From Pycnopodia helianthoides (lineage: Eukaryota > Echinodermata > Asteroidea > Forcipulatida > Asteriidae), in the NCBI GenBank assembly GCA_032158295.1, contig CM063257.1:14600332-14664331 (forward strand): a DNA stretch of 64,000 nt, read 5' to 3'. Under the pieces are notes generated by a model. The model did not search any database and was not told where the DNA came from. It saw nothing but the letters and a program-made list of their open reading frames with translations. A program made the translations under genes and the position numbers. The first letter of the stretch is position 1; the number at the start of each line of letters is the position of its first letter. Below are positions 23,301 through 28,635 of this stretch, in pieces.

Positions 23301-25680
23301 AGCAAAGGTCACATCAAATATCACGTAAGAATGCAGGGGTCGATTTCACAAAACTCTTCCTAACTTAGGACTAGTCCTAGACAATGCTAAGAGATGGGAC
23401 TAGTCCTAGGCAATGCTAAGAGATACGACTTACTGATCCTAACTTAAGACTAGTCCTAACTCTTAGCATTGCCTAGGACTAGTCCTAAGTTAGGAAGAGT
23501 TTTGTGAAATCGACCCTAGGTTCACCGAGCCATTGGACCACGCAAAATGCAAAATGCCACTGCTCTGTGCTCTGGGCGGCGTACAAAGCGAAAATGTAAA
23601 CGTATTTTTATACTCATGGCCCTGCACTGTGTGTAAATCGTGTAAAAGATGTACTGTTCATCAAATGATTTCTGTTTTTAAATGTGATTTTCTCCGTTAT
23701 GTAATATCAAATTAATGACCCCGCTCCTCCTAAAAAAAAATAATAATAATAATAATTAAATGTTTTATACAGGATTGGTAATGATAAAAACATAATTGTT
23801 TAATTTTAGTCTGAAAGGCTTCAGAGCCAACATCCGGTGAATCAATCTTAAAAGTAAATATACGAAACTGTTTATCAAAATATGTTTTTCCCCCTTTTCT
23901 CATTTGATTTAAAGTCAAATTAACACCCCTTCCCCCCCCCAAATAATAAATAATACTTTAAAGGAACATTACAGAATTGGTTTTTGCTAACAAAACAGTT
24001 GCTGGCAGTGTAAGCACTTTATGTAATCCACCATATACATAAACTGACAAACCTGTAGAAGTTTGAGATCGATCGGTCTTCTGGGTCACGAGAAAATAGT
24101 AAAAAATCCGATTACACATTTGCATCGGATTTCATTTAGATTCAACACATGAATAAAACGTTCACTGAGCGATAAACTCCAATCGGAAAATTAGTTTATT
24201 CATTTCTCATCAAATATGGCATTTCAGACAGAAATATTTCAAGGGATGTTTTCTACCATCATCATCATTAGACCGTGTAAGTTTTATGTAAATCTGTGAT
24301 CAAAAAGTTTTTTCTCTCTTACCAATTCTGTAATGTTCCTTTAAGATATTATACAGAATTGGTATGGATACAACTAATTGTTGTTTGATTTTTTAGTCTG
24401 AAAGCGTACTGATTATGAAGTTCATATATTTAGAGCAATATTTTTCTGTGAAATATTTCCCACTGAAATAAAGTCACCTTCGAGAAAACTGTATCTGAAA
24501 AACGAAACCAAAAACACACATCGAAACAGCTGATTGCAGAAAGTAAGGACAATGTTTTCTACATGCTAAAACTTGTGCATGTTTGTTCACCTTTTGTTTC
24601 TTCTCCTGACTCACACAAAGGATTAAGCCCAAATTTTCACAGGTTTGTTACTTCATGCATTATGGTCGATCACATAAAACATGAACACTGTCTGGGACTA
24701 TTTTGTCAGCTCTACCAATCCTGTATATAATACCTTTAAAGGAACATTACAGAATTGGTAAGAAAACAACTTGTAAAATATACTTTTGATCACAGATTTA
24801 CATAAAACTTACACGGTCTAATGATGATGATAGTAGAAAACATCCCTAGAAATATTTCTGTCTGAAATGCCATATTTGATGAGAAATGATTAAACTTATT
24901 TTCTGATTTGAGTTTATCGCTCAGTGAGCGTTTTATTCATTTGTTGACTCTATATGATTTCATGCAAATGTGTAATCGGTTTTTCACTATTTTCTCGTGA
25001 CCCAGATGGCCGATCGATCTCAAACTTCTACAGGTTTGTCAGTTTATGTATATGGTGGATTACATAAAGTGCTTACACTGCCAGCAACTGTTTTGTTAGC
25101 AAAACCAATTCTGTAATGTTCCTTTAAACGAACAAAAACGAAATATTGTTCACAAATCAGTCAGTCAATTAAACAATCAATCAATCAAATCAAGTCTTTT
25201 TTTTAATACATTAATTATTGTGTAAATTGCTTTTACAGGAATGGCACACCGAGTAAGAGCAGATGGGAGGCGGAAGAATACGACGATGACGCCGGTGACA
25301 AGTCCCGCCTCTTCACAGCCTTTGGTGGTGTCTACATCGGACCCCCATTAACTCCTTCCAAGCCTCCAAGCCCGCCGCCAACGGCGGTGGCAAACATCCC
25401 CGTCTCCATCAGTGGACCCATCCCGCGGATGAACAACCACGCGGTCAACGTGACGATCGAGCCCGTGTTCAAGAGTAGCTCCAGTCTGGACCGCATTGCG
25501 CAGGTGCACAGGCCCTTCGGCGATTCCAACAGTGACGTCACTACCATTGAAGCTCAAATGGACGCTTCGAATAACAATAGCCCCCCGGTGACGGGACCCA
25601 TTGGAAACAACTGCTCCTATGTTATTCCAAGCAACGAAGAAACGTCTTTTGTATCGTTAACAAGAAGTCTCTTAGATTAG
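2131..25680 (+). CDS. GABBR2: GABA-B receptor subunit 2, 5'-partial, 13 exons
   Basis: Class C GPCR subunit of the metabotropic GABA-B receptor. In the known family, subunit 2 pairs with subunit 1 at the plasma membrane and is the subunit that couples to Gi/o. Exons: 2131-2322, 6414-6647, 8783-8927, 10571-10727, 12701-12836, 14670-14777, 15616-15738, 17274-17384, 19289-19513, 20083-20247, 21949-22106, 22835-22918, 25239-25680. Phases are continuous and give 2280 nt (759 residues plus stop). Subunit 2 identity rests on [13 protein letters not shown] and FHGYAYDG in the extracellular domain, [19 protein letters not shown] in TM3, and [18 protein letters not shown] in the third intracellular loop, all closer to vertebrate GABBR2 than GABBR1. 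The tail has a coiled coil (exons 10-11) then a Ser/Pro-rich region. The first part of the Venus-flytrap domain is missing at the window edge. Exon 11's 3' boundary is the least certain junction. Confidence 0.93.
2471..3697. mobile_element. TATAGACC-type MITE split by a nested element
   Basis: The left part begins TATAGACCTTTCTTTTG and the right part ends CAAAAGAAAGGTCTATA. Copies are at 9591-9900, 15870-16741 and 19703-20018; the one at 19703 is uninterrupted and shows that 2714-3609 is a later insertion. TIRs starting with TA suggest a TA-targeting (Tc1/mariner-like) non-autonomous element; this is inferred. Confidence 0.75.
2714..3609. mobile_element. Nested foldback element with 9-bp TSD (MULE-like)
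   Basis: An 896-bp element with nearly identical inverted arms of about 190 bp (TAGTTGCGATARTCGTAACCC outermost). Each arm carries a subterminal hairpin around CCGACGGTCGG. The direct repeat GTTTCTCCT occurs immediately left (2705-2713) and right (3610-3618), a 9-bp target duplication that splits the surrounding MITE cleanly. No transposase is visible. A 9-bp TSD with long TIRs is typical of Mutator-like elements; the assignment is inferred. Confidence 0.8.
3950..4152 (-). mobile_element. tRNA-Leu-type SINE fragment
   Basis: On the minus strand the head reads GTTGTGGCCGAGCGGT (A box) and GGGTTCGAGTCCCGG (B box), with a Leu-like ACTCAAG anticodon arm. It belongs with the SINE copies at 10749, 17703-18086 and 18486-18898. 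The acceptor stem is not a perfect tRNA fold. Confidence 0.7.
4262..5180. repeat. Tandem tRNA-like SINE array, 343-bp higher-order period
   Basis: Five units contain the T-arm-like CCGGGAATCGAACCGGG (minus-strand sense), at 4401, 4562, 4744, 4905 and 5088. Spacing alternates 161, 182, 161, 183, so a two-unit block of about 343 bp was amplified. Each unit also has a plus-strand T-arm-like CCTGGTTCAAATCCAGG about 60 bp away. The anticodon region (GGTTTTCAC on the minus strand) resembles tRNA-Glu, but the acceptor stems do not pair, so these are SINE heads or pseudogenes and not working tRNAs. Confidence 0.75.
5181..6413 (+). other. GABBR2 intron 2 remainder, repeat-derived
   Basis: 5181-5475 looks like a SINE body following the tRNA-like array. 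5560-5665 is built of AAGTC repeats. 6066-6105 and 6308-6350 carry GACTCTGC...GTCGAAACGTCAGG-type motifs, also seen at 61280, like ends of retroelements. No exon is recognised. Confidence 0.5.
6414..6647 (+). CDS. GABBR2: GABBR2 exon (Venus-flytrap)
   Basis: TTGCAG precedes ACG at 6414 and GTAAGT follows ACG at 6647; phase 0/0, 78 residues. It contains [38 protein letters not shown]-like FDYTDDGL and [11 protein letters not shown]. The NET triplet is a possible N-glycosylation site that is also present in vertebrate GABBR2. Confidence 0.95.
6648..7027 (+). other. GABBR2 intron 3, 5' part
   Basis: I see only a T-rich run near 6715 and no recognisable element or exon. Confidence 0.4.
7028..7976. 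mobile_element. Foldback element, ~950 bp
   Basis: The left end AGGTAGAGTCATAATATTGG followed by AAATACTCCAAAAGTTAATG is mirrored by CATTTACCAATCTAAGATCC and the end block ACTTTTGGAGC. Internal TTGATAGTAT and ATACTATCAA also pair. Short ORFs inside show no recognisable protein. Confidence 0.6.
8032..8407 (+). mobile_element. TTAA-flanked MITE, family D
   Basis: Runs from TTAAAGGCAAAGTATACC to TATCTTCCCTTTAA. A second copy is at 22108-22487. Its right TTAA is also the left TTAA of the next MITE, so the two are joined without a spacer. Confidence 0.75.
8404..8751 (+). mobile_element. TTAA-flanked MITE, family A
   Basis: TTAAAGGCCCTGTACACTAT to TGTATAATACCTTTAA, with the ATCGCGCGCGAT palindrome. 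It ends 31 bp before GABBR2 exon 3, so the TTTAAC at its edge is a candidate branch point for that exon (inference). Confidence 0.8.
8783..8927 (+). CDS. GABBR2: GABBR2 exon (end of extracellular domain)
   Basis: CTGTGCAG precedes GGA at 8783; the exon ends GCA G before GTAATG (8928), phase 0/1. It encodes [13 protein letters not shown], then [17 protein letters not shown] and FKWA. This matches the VVFRNGERMG...VKVGEYNAV block before the first membrane segment of GABBR2. Confidence 0.93.
8887..9595 (+). repeat. Tandem duplication of exon 3 end and donor
   Basis: The last ~40 bp of exon 3, its donor and about 80 bp of intron (copy 1: 8887-8978 continuing at 9397-9440) recur at 9471-9595 with few differences. 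Both copies keep CAAATGGGCAG and the donor GTAATGATGACTC. Copy 1 is interrupted by the foldback at 8979-9396. Copy 2 has no acceptor of its own in obvious position. Confidence 0.8.
8979..9396. mobile_element. Foldback element inside duplicated segment
   Basis: TAGACCCAGTTACTG at the left mirrors CAGTAACTGGGTCTA at the right; the arms are about 110 bp with moderate divergence. The centre holds repeated GGGTGCCCTGCCTCAAC blocks in both orientations. No ORF. Confidence 0.8.
9591..9900 (-). mobile_element. TATAGACC-type MITE
   Basis: TAGACCTTTCTTTTGCAA to CAACAAAAGAAAGGTCTATA. It is the reverse orientation of the 2471 and 19703 copies and is complete. Confidence 0.75.
9901..10062. mobile_element. 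CGGCTTCGGCTCC-type MITE
   Basis: TTTTTCGAATTCACGGCTT at the left pairs with AGCCGTGGATTCGAAAAAGG at the right. An inverted second copy is at 19537-19701 and a relative at 28332-28635. Confidence 0.75.
10571..10727 (+). CDS. GABBR2: GABBR2 exon (TM1)
   Basis: GCTGTCAG precedes GTGGTGG; the exon ends CAA AG before GTAAAG, phase 1/2. After the linker [17 protein letters not shown] comes membrane segment 1 ([30 protein letters not shown]) and the loop RYRNQ, matching FLFFNIKNRNQK of vertebrate GABBR2. Confidence 0.95.
10812..11192 (+). mobile_element. TTAA-flanked MITE, family B
   Basis: TTAAAGGCGCTGACACTTTT to AAAGGTGTCAGTGTCTTTAG. Other family B copies are at 17465-17701 (internally deleted) and 20406-20802, with a decayed one at 20814-21090. 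Confidence 0.75.
11203..11757. repeat. Three tandem ~185-bp units
   Basis: Each unit starts near TCATAGAG(C)TGCTTTAAGCA and ends TTAAGCAGCTCTATGAAATT; the unit itself is a foldback. Units begin at about 11205, 11390 and 11570. The end sequence also occurs alone at 27050. Confidence 0.75.
11821..11886. repeat. (GATT)n microsatellite
   Basis: Imperfect GATT/GACT tetranucleotide run. Confidence 0.9.
12701..12836 (+). CDS. GABBR2: GABBR2 exon (TM2, first extracellular loop)
   Basis: ATGCTTCAG precedes GTACATC; ends TGC ACG before GTTCGT, phase 2/0. It encodes [17 protein letters not shown], membrane segment 2 and the loop ending EEAYTVICT. The Cys is the expected partner of the second-loop Cys in exon 8. 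The donor GTTCGT has T at +3 but keeps residue spacing exact with the next exon (CT-TRAW against CT-VRTW). Confidence 0.93.
12940..13112. mobile_element. Foldback MITE, copy 1
   Basis: AGCTCGGGTGGGCAACCAGA mirrors CTCTAGTCGCCCACCCGAAC with GACTAGA/TCTAGTC internal pairs, near-palindromic over its whole length. The second copy is at 13542-13716. Confidence 0.75.
13117..13541 (+). other. GABBR2 intron 6, unassigned stretch
   Basis: AT-rich sequence with C and A homopolymers. I see no exon or element. Confidence 0.4.
13542..13716. mobile_element. Foldback MITE, copy 2
   Basis: GAGCAAGTTCGGGTGGGCGA mirrors TACCCGAACTTGCTC. Same orientation and structure as 12940-13112, 430 bp away in the same intron. 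Confidence 0.75.
13717..14280 (+). other. GABBR2 intron 6, unassigned stretch
   Basis: Contains purine-rich and poly-A/poly-C runs near 14020-14080. No exon or element recognised. Confidence 0.4.
14281..14560. mobile_element. Foldback of Penelope-type terminal sequence
   Basis: AACTAAGAGAGGTTTGCGGTA at the left mirrors the right end TACCGCAAACCTCTCTTAGT. It shares GGTTTGCGGTAAYACCATG with 42353 and carries the GATCAG-AGCATA-CTGATC-GAAACGTTGAG motif. A hammerhead-like core lies at 14443-14473 on the plus strand, with a decayed mirror on the minus strand. No ORF. Confidence 0.65.
14670..14777 (+). CDS. GABBR2: GABBR2 exon (TM3)
   Basis: TTGATGCAG precedes ACC; ends AAG before GTAAAC, phase 0/0, 36 residues. 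It encodes [20 protein letters not shown] and [16 protein letters not shown]. The FGAMF-K-WRVH-IF block is diagnostic of GABBR2 TM3 and the second intracellular loop. Confidence 0.96.
14778..15615 (+). other. GABBR2 intron 7
   Basis: 15115-15225 is a palindrome (AAACGTGCACGCGTG against CACGCGTGCACGTTTC). 15276-15513 is a MITE. Nothing else is recognised. Confidence 0.5.
15276..15513. mobile_element. TATAGACCGATCC-type MITE
   Basis: TATAGACCGATCCATTA is mirrored by TAATGGATCGGTCTA at the right. The interior has palindromic GTGCTGCACGTGTGCAGC. TA ends suggest a mariner-like non-autonomous element (inferred). Confidence 0.7.
15616..15738 (+). CDS. GABBR2: GABBR2 exon (TM4)
   Basis: CCCTTTACAG precedes GTG; ends CCC AGG before GTAAGA, phase 0/0, 41 residues. 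It encodes [20 protein letters not shown] and [11 protein letters not shown]. The CWQAVDPL-like WQIVDPM motif closes TM4. Confidence 0.95.
15870..16741 (+). mobile_element. TATAGACC-type MITE split by a nested element
   Basis: Begins TATAGATCTTTCTATTG and ends AACAGAAATGTCTATA. It is interrupted at 16038-16652 by a foldback with a 9-bp TSD, as the copy at 2471-3697 is interrupted by a different one. Confidence 0.7.
16038..16652. mobile_element. Nested foldback element with 9-bp TSD
   Basis: A 615-bp insertion. The outer ends are TAGCCTTGATATCAAGGC and GCCTTGCAATCAAGGCTA. GGTTTTGCT flanks it on both sides (16029-16037 and 16653-16661). Long internal inverted blocks include CACTTCCGGGTCTTA/TAAGACCCGGAAGTG. 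A second, right-truncated copy is at 58945-59404. Non-coding. Confidence 0.78.
16742..17273 (+). other. GABBR2 intron 8, 3' part
   Basis: No repeat family or exon recognised before the TTGATAG acceptor of the next exon. Confidence 0.4.
17274..17384 (+). CDS. GABBR2: GABBR2 exon (second extracellular loop, TM5 start)
   Basis: GTTGATAG precedes ATG; ends ATG before GTATGT, phase 0/0, 37 residues. It encodes [16 protein letters not shown], then [17 protein letters not shown]. The Cys in IETC is the likely disulfide partner of the exon 5 Cys. MTIWL-YKG-LM matches vertebrate TM5. Confidence 0.95.
17465..17701 (+). mobile_element. Deleted TTAA-type MITE, family B
   Basis: Left end TTGAAGGCACTGGACACTAT, right end GGTGTCCAGTGTCTTTA; about 150 bp of the interior seen in the 20406 copy is missing. 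Confidence 0.65.
17703..18086 (-). mobile_element. tRNA-Leu-type SINE, minus strand
   Basis: Head on the minus strand: TGTCGTGGCCGAGCGC (A box) and GTGGGTTCGAGTCCCGG (B box). The body includes GTAAAACCGTAGGTCCCGTG; the tail has AAGCGCTTAGAAACG-like sequence. It is the inverted partner of 18486-18898, 400 bp away. Confidence 0.8.
18211..18450. mobile_element. MITE with GGTGTTAAAA termini
   Basis: ACACTGCAAATACCGTGGTG and TTAAAATTGACACC mirror GTCAGTTTTAACACCCCAGG and TTTTTGGCAGTATT at the right. Repeated GGTGTTAAAA motifs lie inside. Confidence 0.55.
18486..18898 (+). mobile_element. tRNA-Leu-type SINE, plus strand
   Basis: Full-looking copy: TGTCGTGGCCGAGCGGATAC (A box), GTGTGGGTTTGAGTAGTCCC (B box), conserved body with GGGACTTAGAGCCGTAGGTT, then AGCGCTTTGAGACGCC and a tail ATAAAGCGCTGTATAAGAAC ending in ATT repeats. 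That tail style is common in deuterostome SINEs (family knowledge). Confidence 0.85.
18899..19288 (+). other. GABBR2 intron 9, 3' part
   Basis: A short tRNA-like piece (CTGCTCTAGAGCTGCAAAGG, near 18910) and a T-rich run. No exon recognised. Confidence 0.4.
19289..19513 (+). CDS. GABBR2: GABBR2 exon (TM5 end, ICL3, TM6, TM7)
   Basis: TTTTTCACAG precedes ATA; ends CCG AAG before GTGAGG, phase 0/0, 75 residues. It contains [20 protein letters not shown], membrane segment 6 ([16 protein letters not shown]) and segment 7 ([20 protein letters not shown]) ending MPK. The third-loop Leu in IPALNDS corresponds to the vertebrate GABBR2 Leu reported as needed for G-protein coupling, so coupling is probably retained. 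Confidence 0.97.
19537..19701. mobile_element. CGGCTTCGGCTCC-type MITE
   Basis: AGGCCCTTTTGGAATCCACG at the left and CCGTGAATTAAAAAAGGGCC at the right. Inverted relative of 9901-10062. Confidence 0.8.
19703..20018 (+). mobile_element. TATAGACC-type MITE, uninterrupted copy
   Basis: TAGAACTTTCTTTTGTTGAT to TTGCAAAAGAAAGGTTTGTA. It is the reference copy showing that 2471-3697 and 15870-16741 are interrupted. Confidence 0.8.
20083..20247 (+). CDS. GABBR2: GABBR2 exon (C-tail, start of coiled coil)
   Basis: GTAATAG precedes GTG; ends GAA GAG before GTTTGA, phase 0/0, 55 residues. After [16 protein letters not shown] comes [20 protein letters not shown], a heptad-rich start of the coiled coil that in the family pairs subunit 2 with subunit 1. 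The donor has a weak context (T at +3) but the next exon continues the heptads. Confidence 0.9.
20248..21948 (+). other. GABBR2 intron 11
   Basis: 20281-20336 has ATT and G runs. 20406-20802 is a TTAA MITE and 20814-21090 a decayed relative. 21190-21343 is a worn MITE related to 62139-62284. 21350-21770 holds SINE body fragments (GGATGGGACGTGAAGCCGTA at 21434 and a second at 21722). No exon recognised. Confidence 0.5.
20406..20802 (-). mobile_element. TTAA-flanked MITE, family B
   Basis: TTAAAGACACTGGACACCTT to AAAAGTGTCCAGTGCCTTTAA. Inverted relative to 10812-11192. Confidence 0.8.
21949..22106 (+). CDS. GABBR2: GABBR2 exon (coiled coil end; donor uncertain)
   Basis: CTTCTCAG precedes CAA; frame 0 is the only open frame. 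It encodes [20 protein letters not shown] and a Ser/Thr-rich stretch ending HSTKSK. Two donors are possible. GTATAG at 22091 gives phase 1, which puts exon 13 out of frame. GTTAAA at 22107 gives phase 2 and joins exons 12 and 13 in a single open frame; it is chosen here for that reason. The second donor straddles the TTAA edge of the MITE at 22108. Confidence 0.75.
22108..22487 (+). mobile_element. TTAA-flanked MITE, family D
   Basis: TTAAAGGCAAAGTTAAACCT to TGTACCTTCCCTTTAA. It sits 1 bp after the proposed end of exon 11 and shares its right TTAA with the element at 22484. Confidence 0.75.
22484..22834 (+). other. GABBR2 intron 12, MITE remnant and tract
   Basis: 22484 onward (TTAAAGGTACAGGTTGCCTT, and CCGCCATTTTGTGGAGTC at 22625) is a relative, in inverted orientation, of 26815-27052. 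The T-rich 22810-22834 stretch is the acceptor tract of exon 12. Confidence 0.5.
22835..22918 (+). CDS. GABBR2: GABBR2 exon (cytoplasmic tail)
   Basis: TTTTATTTTAG precedes GGACAG; ends CAA AA before GTAAAT, phase 2/2, 84 nt. In this frame it reads [15 protein letters not shown] then [13 protein letters not shown] and continues into exon 13 without a break. The alternative frame ([11 protein letters not shown]...) is also open but leads out of frame in exon 13. Confidence 0.75.
23337..23520. mobile_element. Foldback MITE
   Basis: GGGTCGATTTCACAAAACTC mirrors GAGTTTTGTGAAATCGACCC; the interior repeats GGACTAGTCCTA in both directions. Almost fully self-complementary. Confidence 0.85.
23810..23853 (+). 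pseudogene. Decayed duplicate of GABBR2 exon 12
   Basis: TTTAATTTTAG, a 44-bp remnant ending CAATCTTAAAA, then GTAAATATAC and the same downstream intron text as after the real exon 12 (TTTTCTCATTTGAT). About 40 bp are missing and an in-frame TAA is present in the tail. A third, poorer echo of the acceptor (TTTTTTAGTCTGAAAG) is at 24391. Confidence 0.6.
23958..24344 (+). mobile_element. TTAA-flanked MITE, family C
   Basis: TTAAAGGAACATTACAGAAT to TTCTGTAATGTTCCTTTAA. Other copies are at 24736-25127 (inverted), 40631-41010 and 48132-48477. Confidence 0.8.
24736..25127 (-). mobile_element. TTAA-flanked MITE, family C
   Basis: TTAAAGGAACATTACAGAAT to TTCTGTAATGTTCCTTTAA, inverted relative to 23958-24344 in the same intron. 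Confidence 0.8.
25239..25680 (+). CDS. GABBR2: GABBR2 last exon
   Basis: GCTTTTACAG precedes GAATGG; phase 2 start, TAG stop at 25678-25680, 146 codons plus stop. It starts [20 protein letters not shown], then [19 protein letters not shown], and ends [11 protein letters not shown]. The Pro-rich and Ser-rich tail is not conserved with vertebrates. G+C content is higher than in the flanking introns, typical of coding sequence. Confidence 0.85.
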
Positions 25681-25683
25681 TCT

Positions 25684-26007
25684 TAGGCCAAAACAAAAAA
25701 CAAAAAAACATGTTTAGCGTGCCCGCCCGCTTCCTTTTTTTAGAGGCCGCCTCTTTTTTTGTAAGTATAAATTTTAACGATTTTTACACGGAAAAAAAAA
25801 ACCTTAAATAAATAAGATCTTTAGCAGACCAAAAAAAACGCACCAAAAAAAGCTGGAAACTCTCGGGAAAAAAACAGTGCGCCAAGTTGTCTGGAAAGAT
25901 GTGTCGGGCGGCCATTAAAAAAAAATGGGGAAAAAAGGCCCTCCACCTTCCTTTTTTCAGAAAGGCAGGACGCTAAACATGTTTTTTTTTTGTTATTTTG
26001 CCTTAGG
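25684..26007. mobile_element. TIR element abutting the GABBR2 stop
   Basis: TTAGGCCAAAAC...ACATGTTTAGCGTGC at the left mirrors GACGCTAAACATGTTTTT...TTTTGCCTTAGG at the right; TIR about 40 bp. It begins within a few bases of the stop codon, so the 3' UTR starts in transposon sequence. The right half matches 1-127. Confidence 0.7.
25807..25812 (+). terminator. Possible poly(A) signal (GABBR2)
   Basis: AATAAA 127 bp after the stop, inside the TIR element. A second AATAAA is at 26293-26298, outside it. Which is used cannot be told from sequence. Confidence 0.35.
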
Positions 26008-28220
26008 TCTCCAGATATGAACAAAAGTTGTATAAATTTTTCTAAGTGGAAATAATATTACTAATAATGTAATAAGTCTTATCAAAATTTCACAGGACTG
26101 TTTAGTGTATAGACATGTTTTGCATCGTAGAAAAATGGTTGCTGGGCGAATTTCTCGCTGTTCGCACAAACAGTTGCTAAGCAACGGTTGCTAAGCAGAG
26201 AAGAGTCTGATTTGTTTGACAGCAAAAAGGGTTTATCATCCATGTAACGTATGTTTCTTATAGCTCCATGCCAACTTTTTATAAACTATCACAATAAAAC
26301 TCATGCATAGACGTCATAAAGCCGCCGAGGGCGCCCTACTGAAATGACGTCAAGTGCATAAGGTCTATTCGGTTTAAAAGAAAGTGAGGGATTAAACTCA
26401 GAGGCTCCATGAAACTGAACCTGGTTATTTTAGAACCAAAATATCCCCTCGCATATGACGTCATCATAGCTCAAAAAGCACCCGCAATGAAAATAAGGGA
26501 AGGCTCTCGCCGAGAGATGTAGGTGTTGCGGGCAGAGACATTCGCTCACGTTGCCATTGTTTGATCATAGAGACCTCACATACTGGCCGTCAAATGTTTG
26601 TCGCGGTAAAGGCGCATTGACTCTCTTCGCGATTCTCCCGCCACTTGCGATGTTCTCGCGAGACTGACAGCTCGCGAGATTACTGCTCTCGCGACTGCAG
26701 TAGTCGGGAGGCAAATTTTCGTTCTGCAGTTCACGCTGGCTATGGAGTCAACAGTGAAGGGATAGGGAAGAACAGCCTATCCCTTAACTGTTGACGTGCT
26801 GCAGAAAAAAAAAAAAATCCTTGAACTTTGCGAACTAACACGGTCGCCGGCCATTTTGTGGAGTCCATAAAATGGCCGACTGTGTTAGTTCACGATGTAA
26901 AAGGAAAATCACGCAATTTCGAGGCATATTTGTGTGGATCATTGTATTCTACTTTTAAAACATCTTTCTAACCATTAGCATTTTATTACAAACGGTTTAC
27001 AAACGCTTTGTATAGACCAACTCGACCGATTCAAGGCAACGTGTACCTTTAAGCAGCTCTATGAAATTGGTCCCTGTCAGTGTTGGCGGCCCATAATTAT
27101 GGTGGAAGGCTGTGACAGTTGACTCTCAGTAGTTAATATATCAACTTTGCTTGCAGGATTTGATCATTTTGTTGTGGCAACGAGGCCTAAAGACCTTACG
27201 CATTAAGCCGTCACCTTTACAGAGATACAACGTTGATGATGAACCAATAGAAGCACGCATCTTTGTACGCGCGGGGCACAGGATAGACCAATGAGCCACC
27301 TTCTTTTGACCTCTAGCCGAGGGCGCCCTACTCAACAGACGTCATGTGCATAGAGCGTTTCGCACACGGTGTGCACGCGTTTCCGACAGAGCCGCATGCA
27401 TGCTGGTCTGATCACTAGCTAGACCAGCATGCACTGCGGCCCTATGGGAAACGCGTGCATACCGTGTATTTGCGAAAAGGTCTACACGGCCTGTTGAACT
27501 CTCTTGCACAGAAATGTCACACCAGCTACTGTCTACCACGCCTCGCCATTTAAGTGTCAAATTGCACGAAAGAGTTCTGGTTAGCAATGCAAATGCAGAA
27601 CCCACGCTGAACACACGGGGACATTGATTCCCTAATGAGTAATTGCGATACCAAGATTATTGTGATGATGACGTCACGTGAATTGACTCAGTAGCTGCAA
27701 TGCAGCCATACTGATTTTCTTGCCGTGAATGTCCACATTGGAATAGGCCTGGTGGGACTCTCGATGCAGTACACAATGTAGTATTTCTATTATGTAAGGA
27801 AGTCAACGTCATCCATAACTATGCAGTGGACGAAACTGATACCTCTACTTGAATAGCTTGACCCCATTTCATTAACGGTGGATTTGCATGTACGCATACG
27901 GGGAACCCCCAAATTGTGACTACAGCTTTTTGAAAAGGGGACTTTTTGAATGCTTTTGCGGTAAGACATGCATTGTCTGCGCGCTTCTAATTTTACTCAA
28001 ACAAGGTAGACCATGGGATGGGTTTACAGAGGCCTCTACTCGGAATTAAACGTCATCCTATCATTTTGGGTAACGTCATAAATGAGTACACTTGCATTGC
28101 AATTGGCAAAATCAGAGTCGAGTCACAAAAACGCTTTATCACTGGGTGTTCAATTTAAGAAAAGTATTTGAAACAAACGTATTTCGCTGGACTCGATGTG
28201 TATGTGTCTGTGTGTTGCAG
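26008..28220. other. Repeat-rich stretch 3' of GABBR2
   Basis: 26735-26800 has a GGGATAGG...CCTATCCC palindrome. 26815-27052 is a MITE (ACACGGTCGCCGGCCATTTT, ends GTACCTTTAA). 27353-27487 is a strong palindrome around CTAGCTAGACC (GCGTTTCGCACACGGTGTGC against GCATACCGTGTATTTGCG). No gene recognised. Confidence 0.5.
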
Positions 28221-28324
28221 ATGCAAACAACTCACTGCGAGGCGCATTCCAAGAGAAATTACGATTAATTGAAGAGTTCTGTCAAAGAAATGGCACAGCG
28301 CCCTCTTTTGGGCATTCCCGTTAG
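28221..28324 (+). CDS. Candidate alternative last exon of GABBR2
   Basis: TGTGTCTGTGTGTTGCAG precedes AT GCA AAC AAC. In phase 1 the frame is open for 33 codons (ANNSLRGAFQEKLRLIEEFC, then QRNGTAPSFGHSR) to TAG at 28322. Phase 1 is what the GTATAG donor of exon 11 would supply. The last ~25 bp resemble a repeat also seen at 31610, which weakens the case. AATAAA follows at 28812. Confidence 0.3.
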
Positions 28325-28331
28325 ACCATCA

Positions 28332-28635
28332 TAGGCCCTTTTCGAAGCCACGGTTTCACTAACTCCGGCTTTAGGTCGTTTCTAAAAAAAAAAAAAAAAA
28401 AAAAAAGCGGCTATGGCTACGGCTACGACTTTTGTTAGGAGTGAAAAGATGTCATAAAATAATTCACATTTTCAAACTAAATGACGGAGTCTAGAAGAAG
28501 GCCATGTCTGAATTAGCGGCAAAGGTTATGGCTGTGACTGGACCATCATGCGTTGAAGTATGCTTTTAGGAAACTGGCTGACGGAGCCGTAGCCAGAGCC
28601 CATCAGATCCAAGCCGTGGTTTCGAGAAGTCCATA
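28332..28635. mobile_element. CGGCTTCGGCTCC-related MITE
   Basis: AGGCCCTTTTCGAAGCCACG at the left and AAGCCGTGGTTTCGAGAAG at the right, with a 22-bp A run (28386-28407). The interior contains GCGTTGAAGTATGC, shared with 62139-62284. Confidence 0.6.

Larger units (their letters stand above)
22919..25238 (+). other. GABBR2 intron 13
   Basis: Contains a foldback (23337-23520), a decayed exon 12 copy (23810-23853), and MITEs at 23958-24344 and 24736-25127. Between these two is a related element at 24345-24735 (ATACAGAATTGGTATGG to ACCAATCCTGTATATAATAC). Poly-T runs near 23000. Confidence 0.55.
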
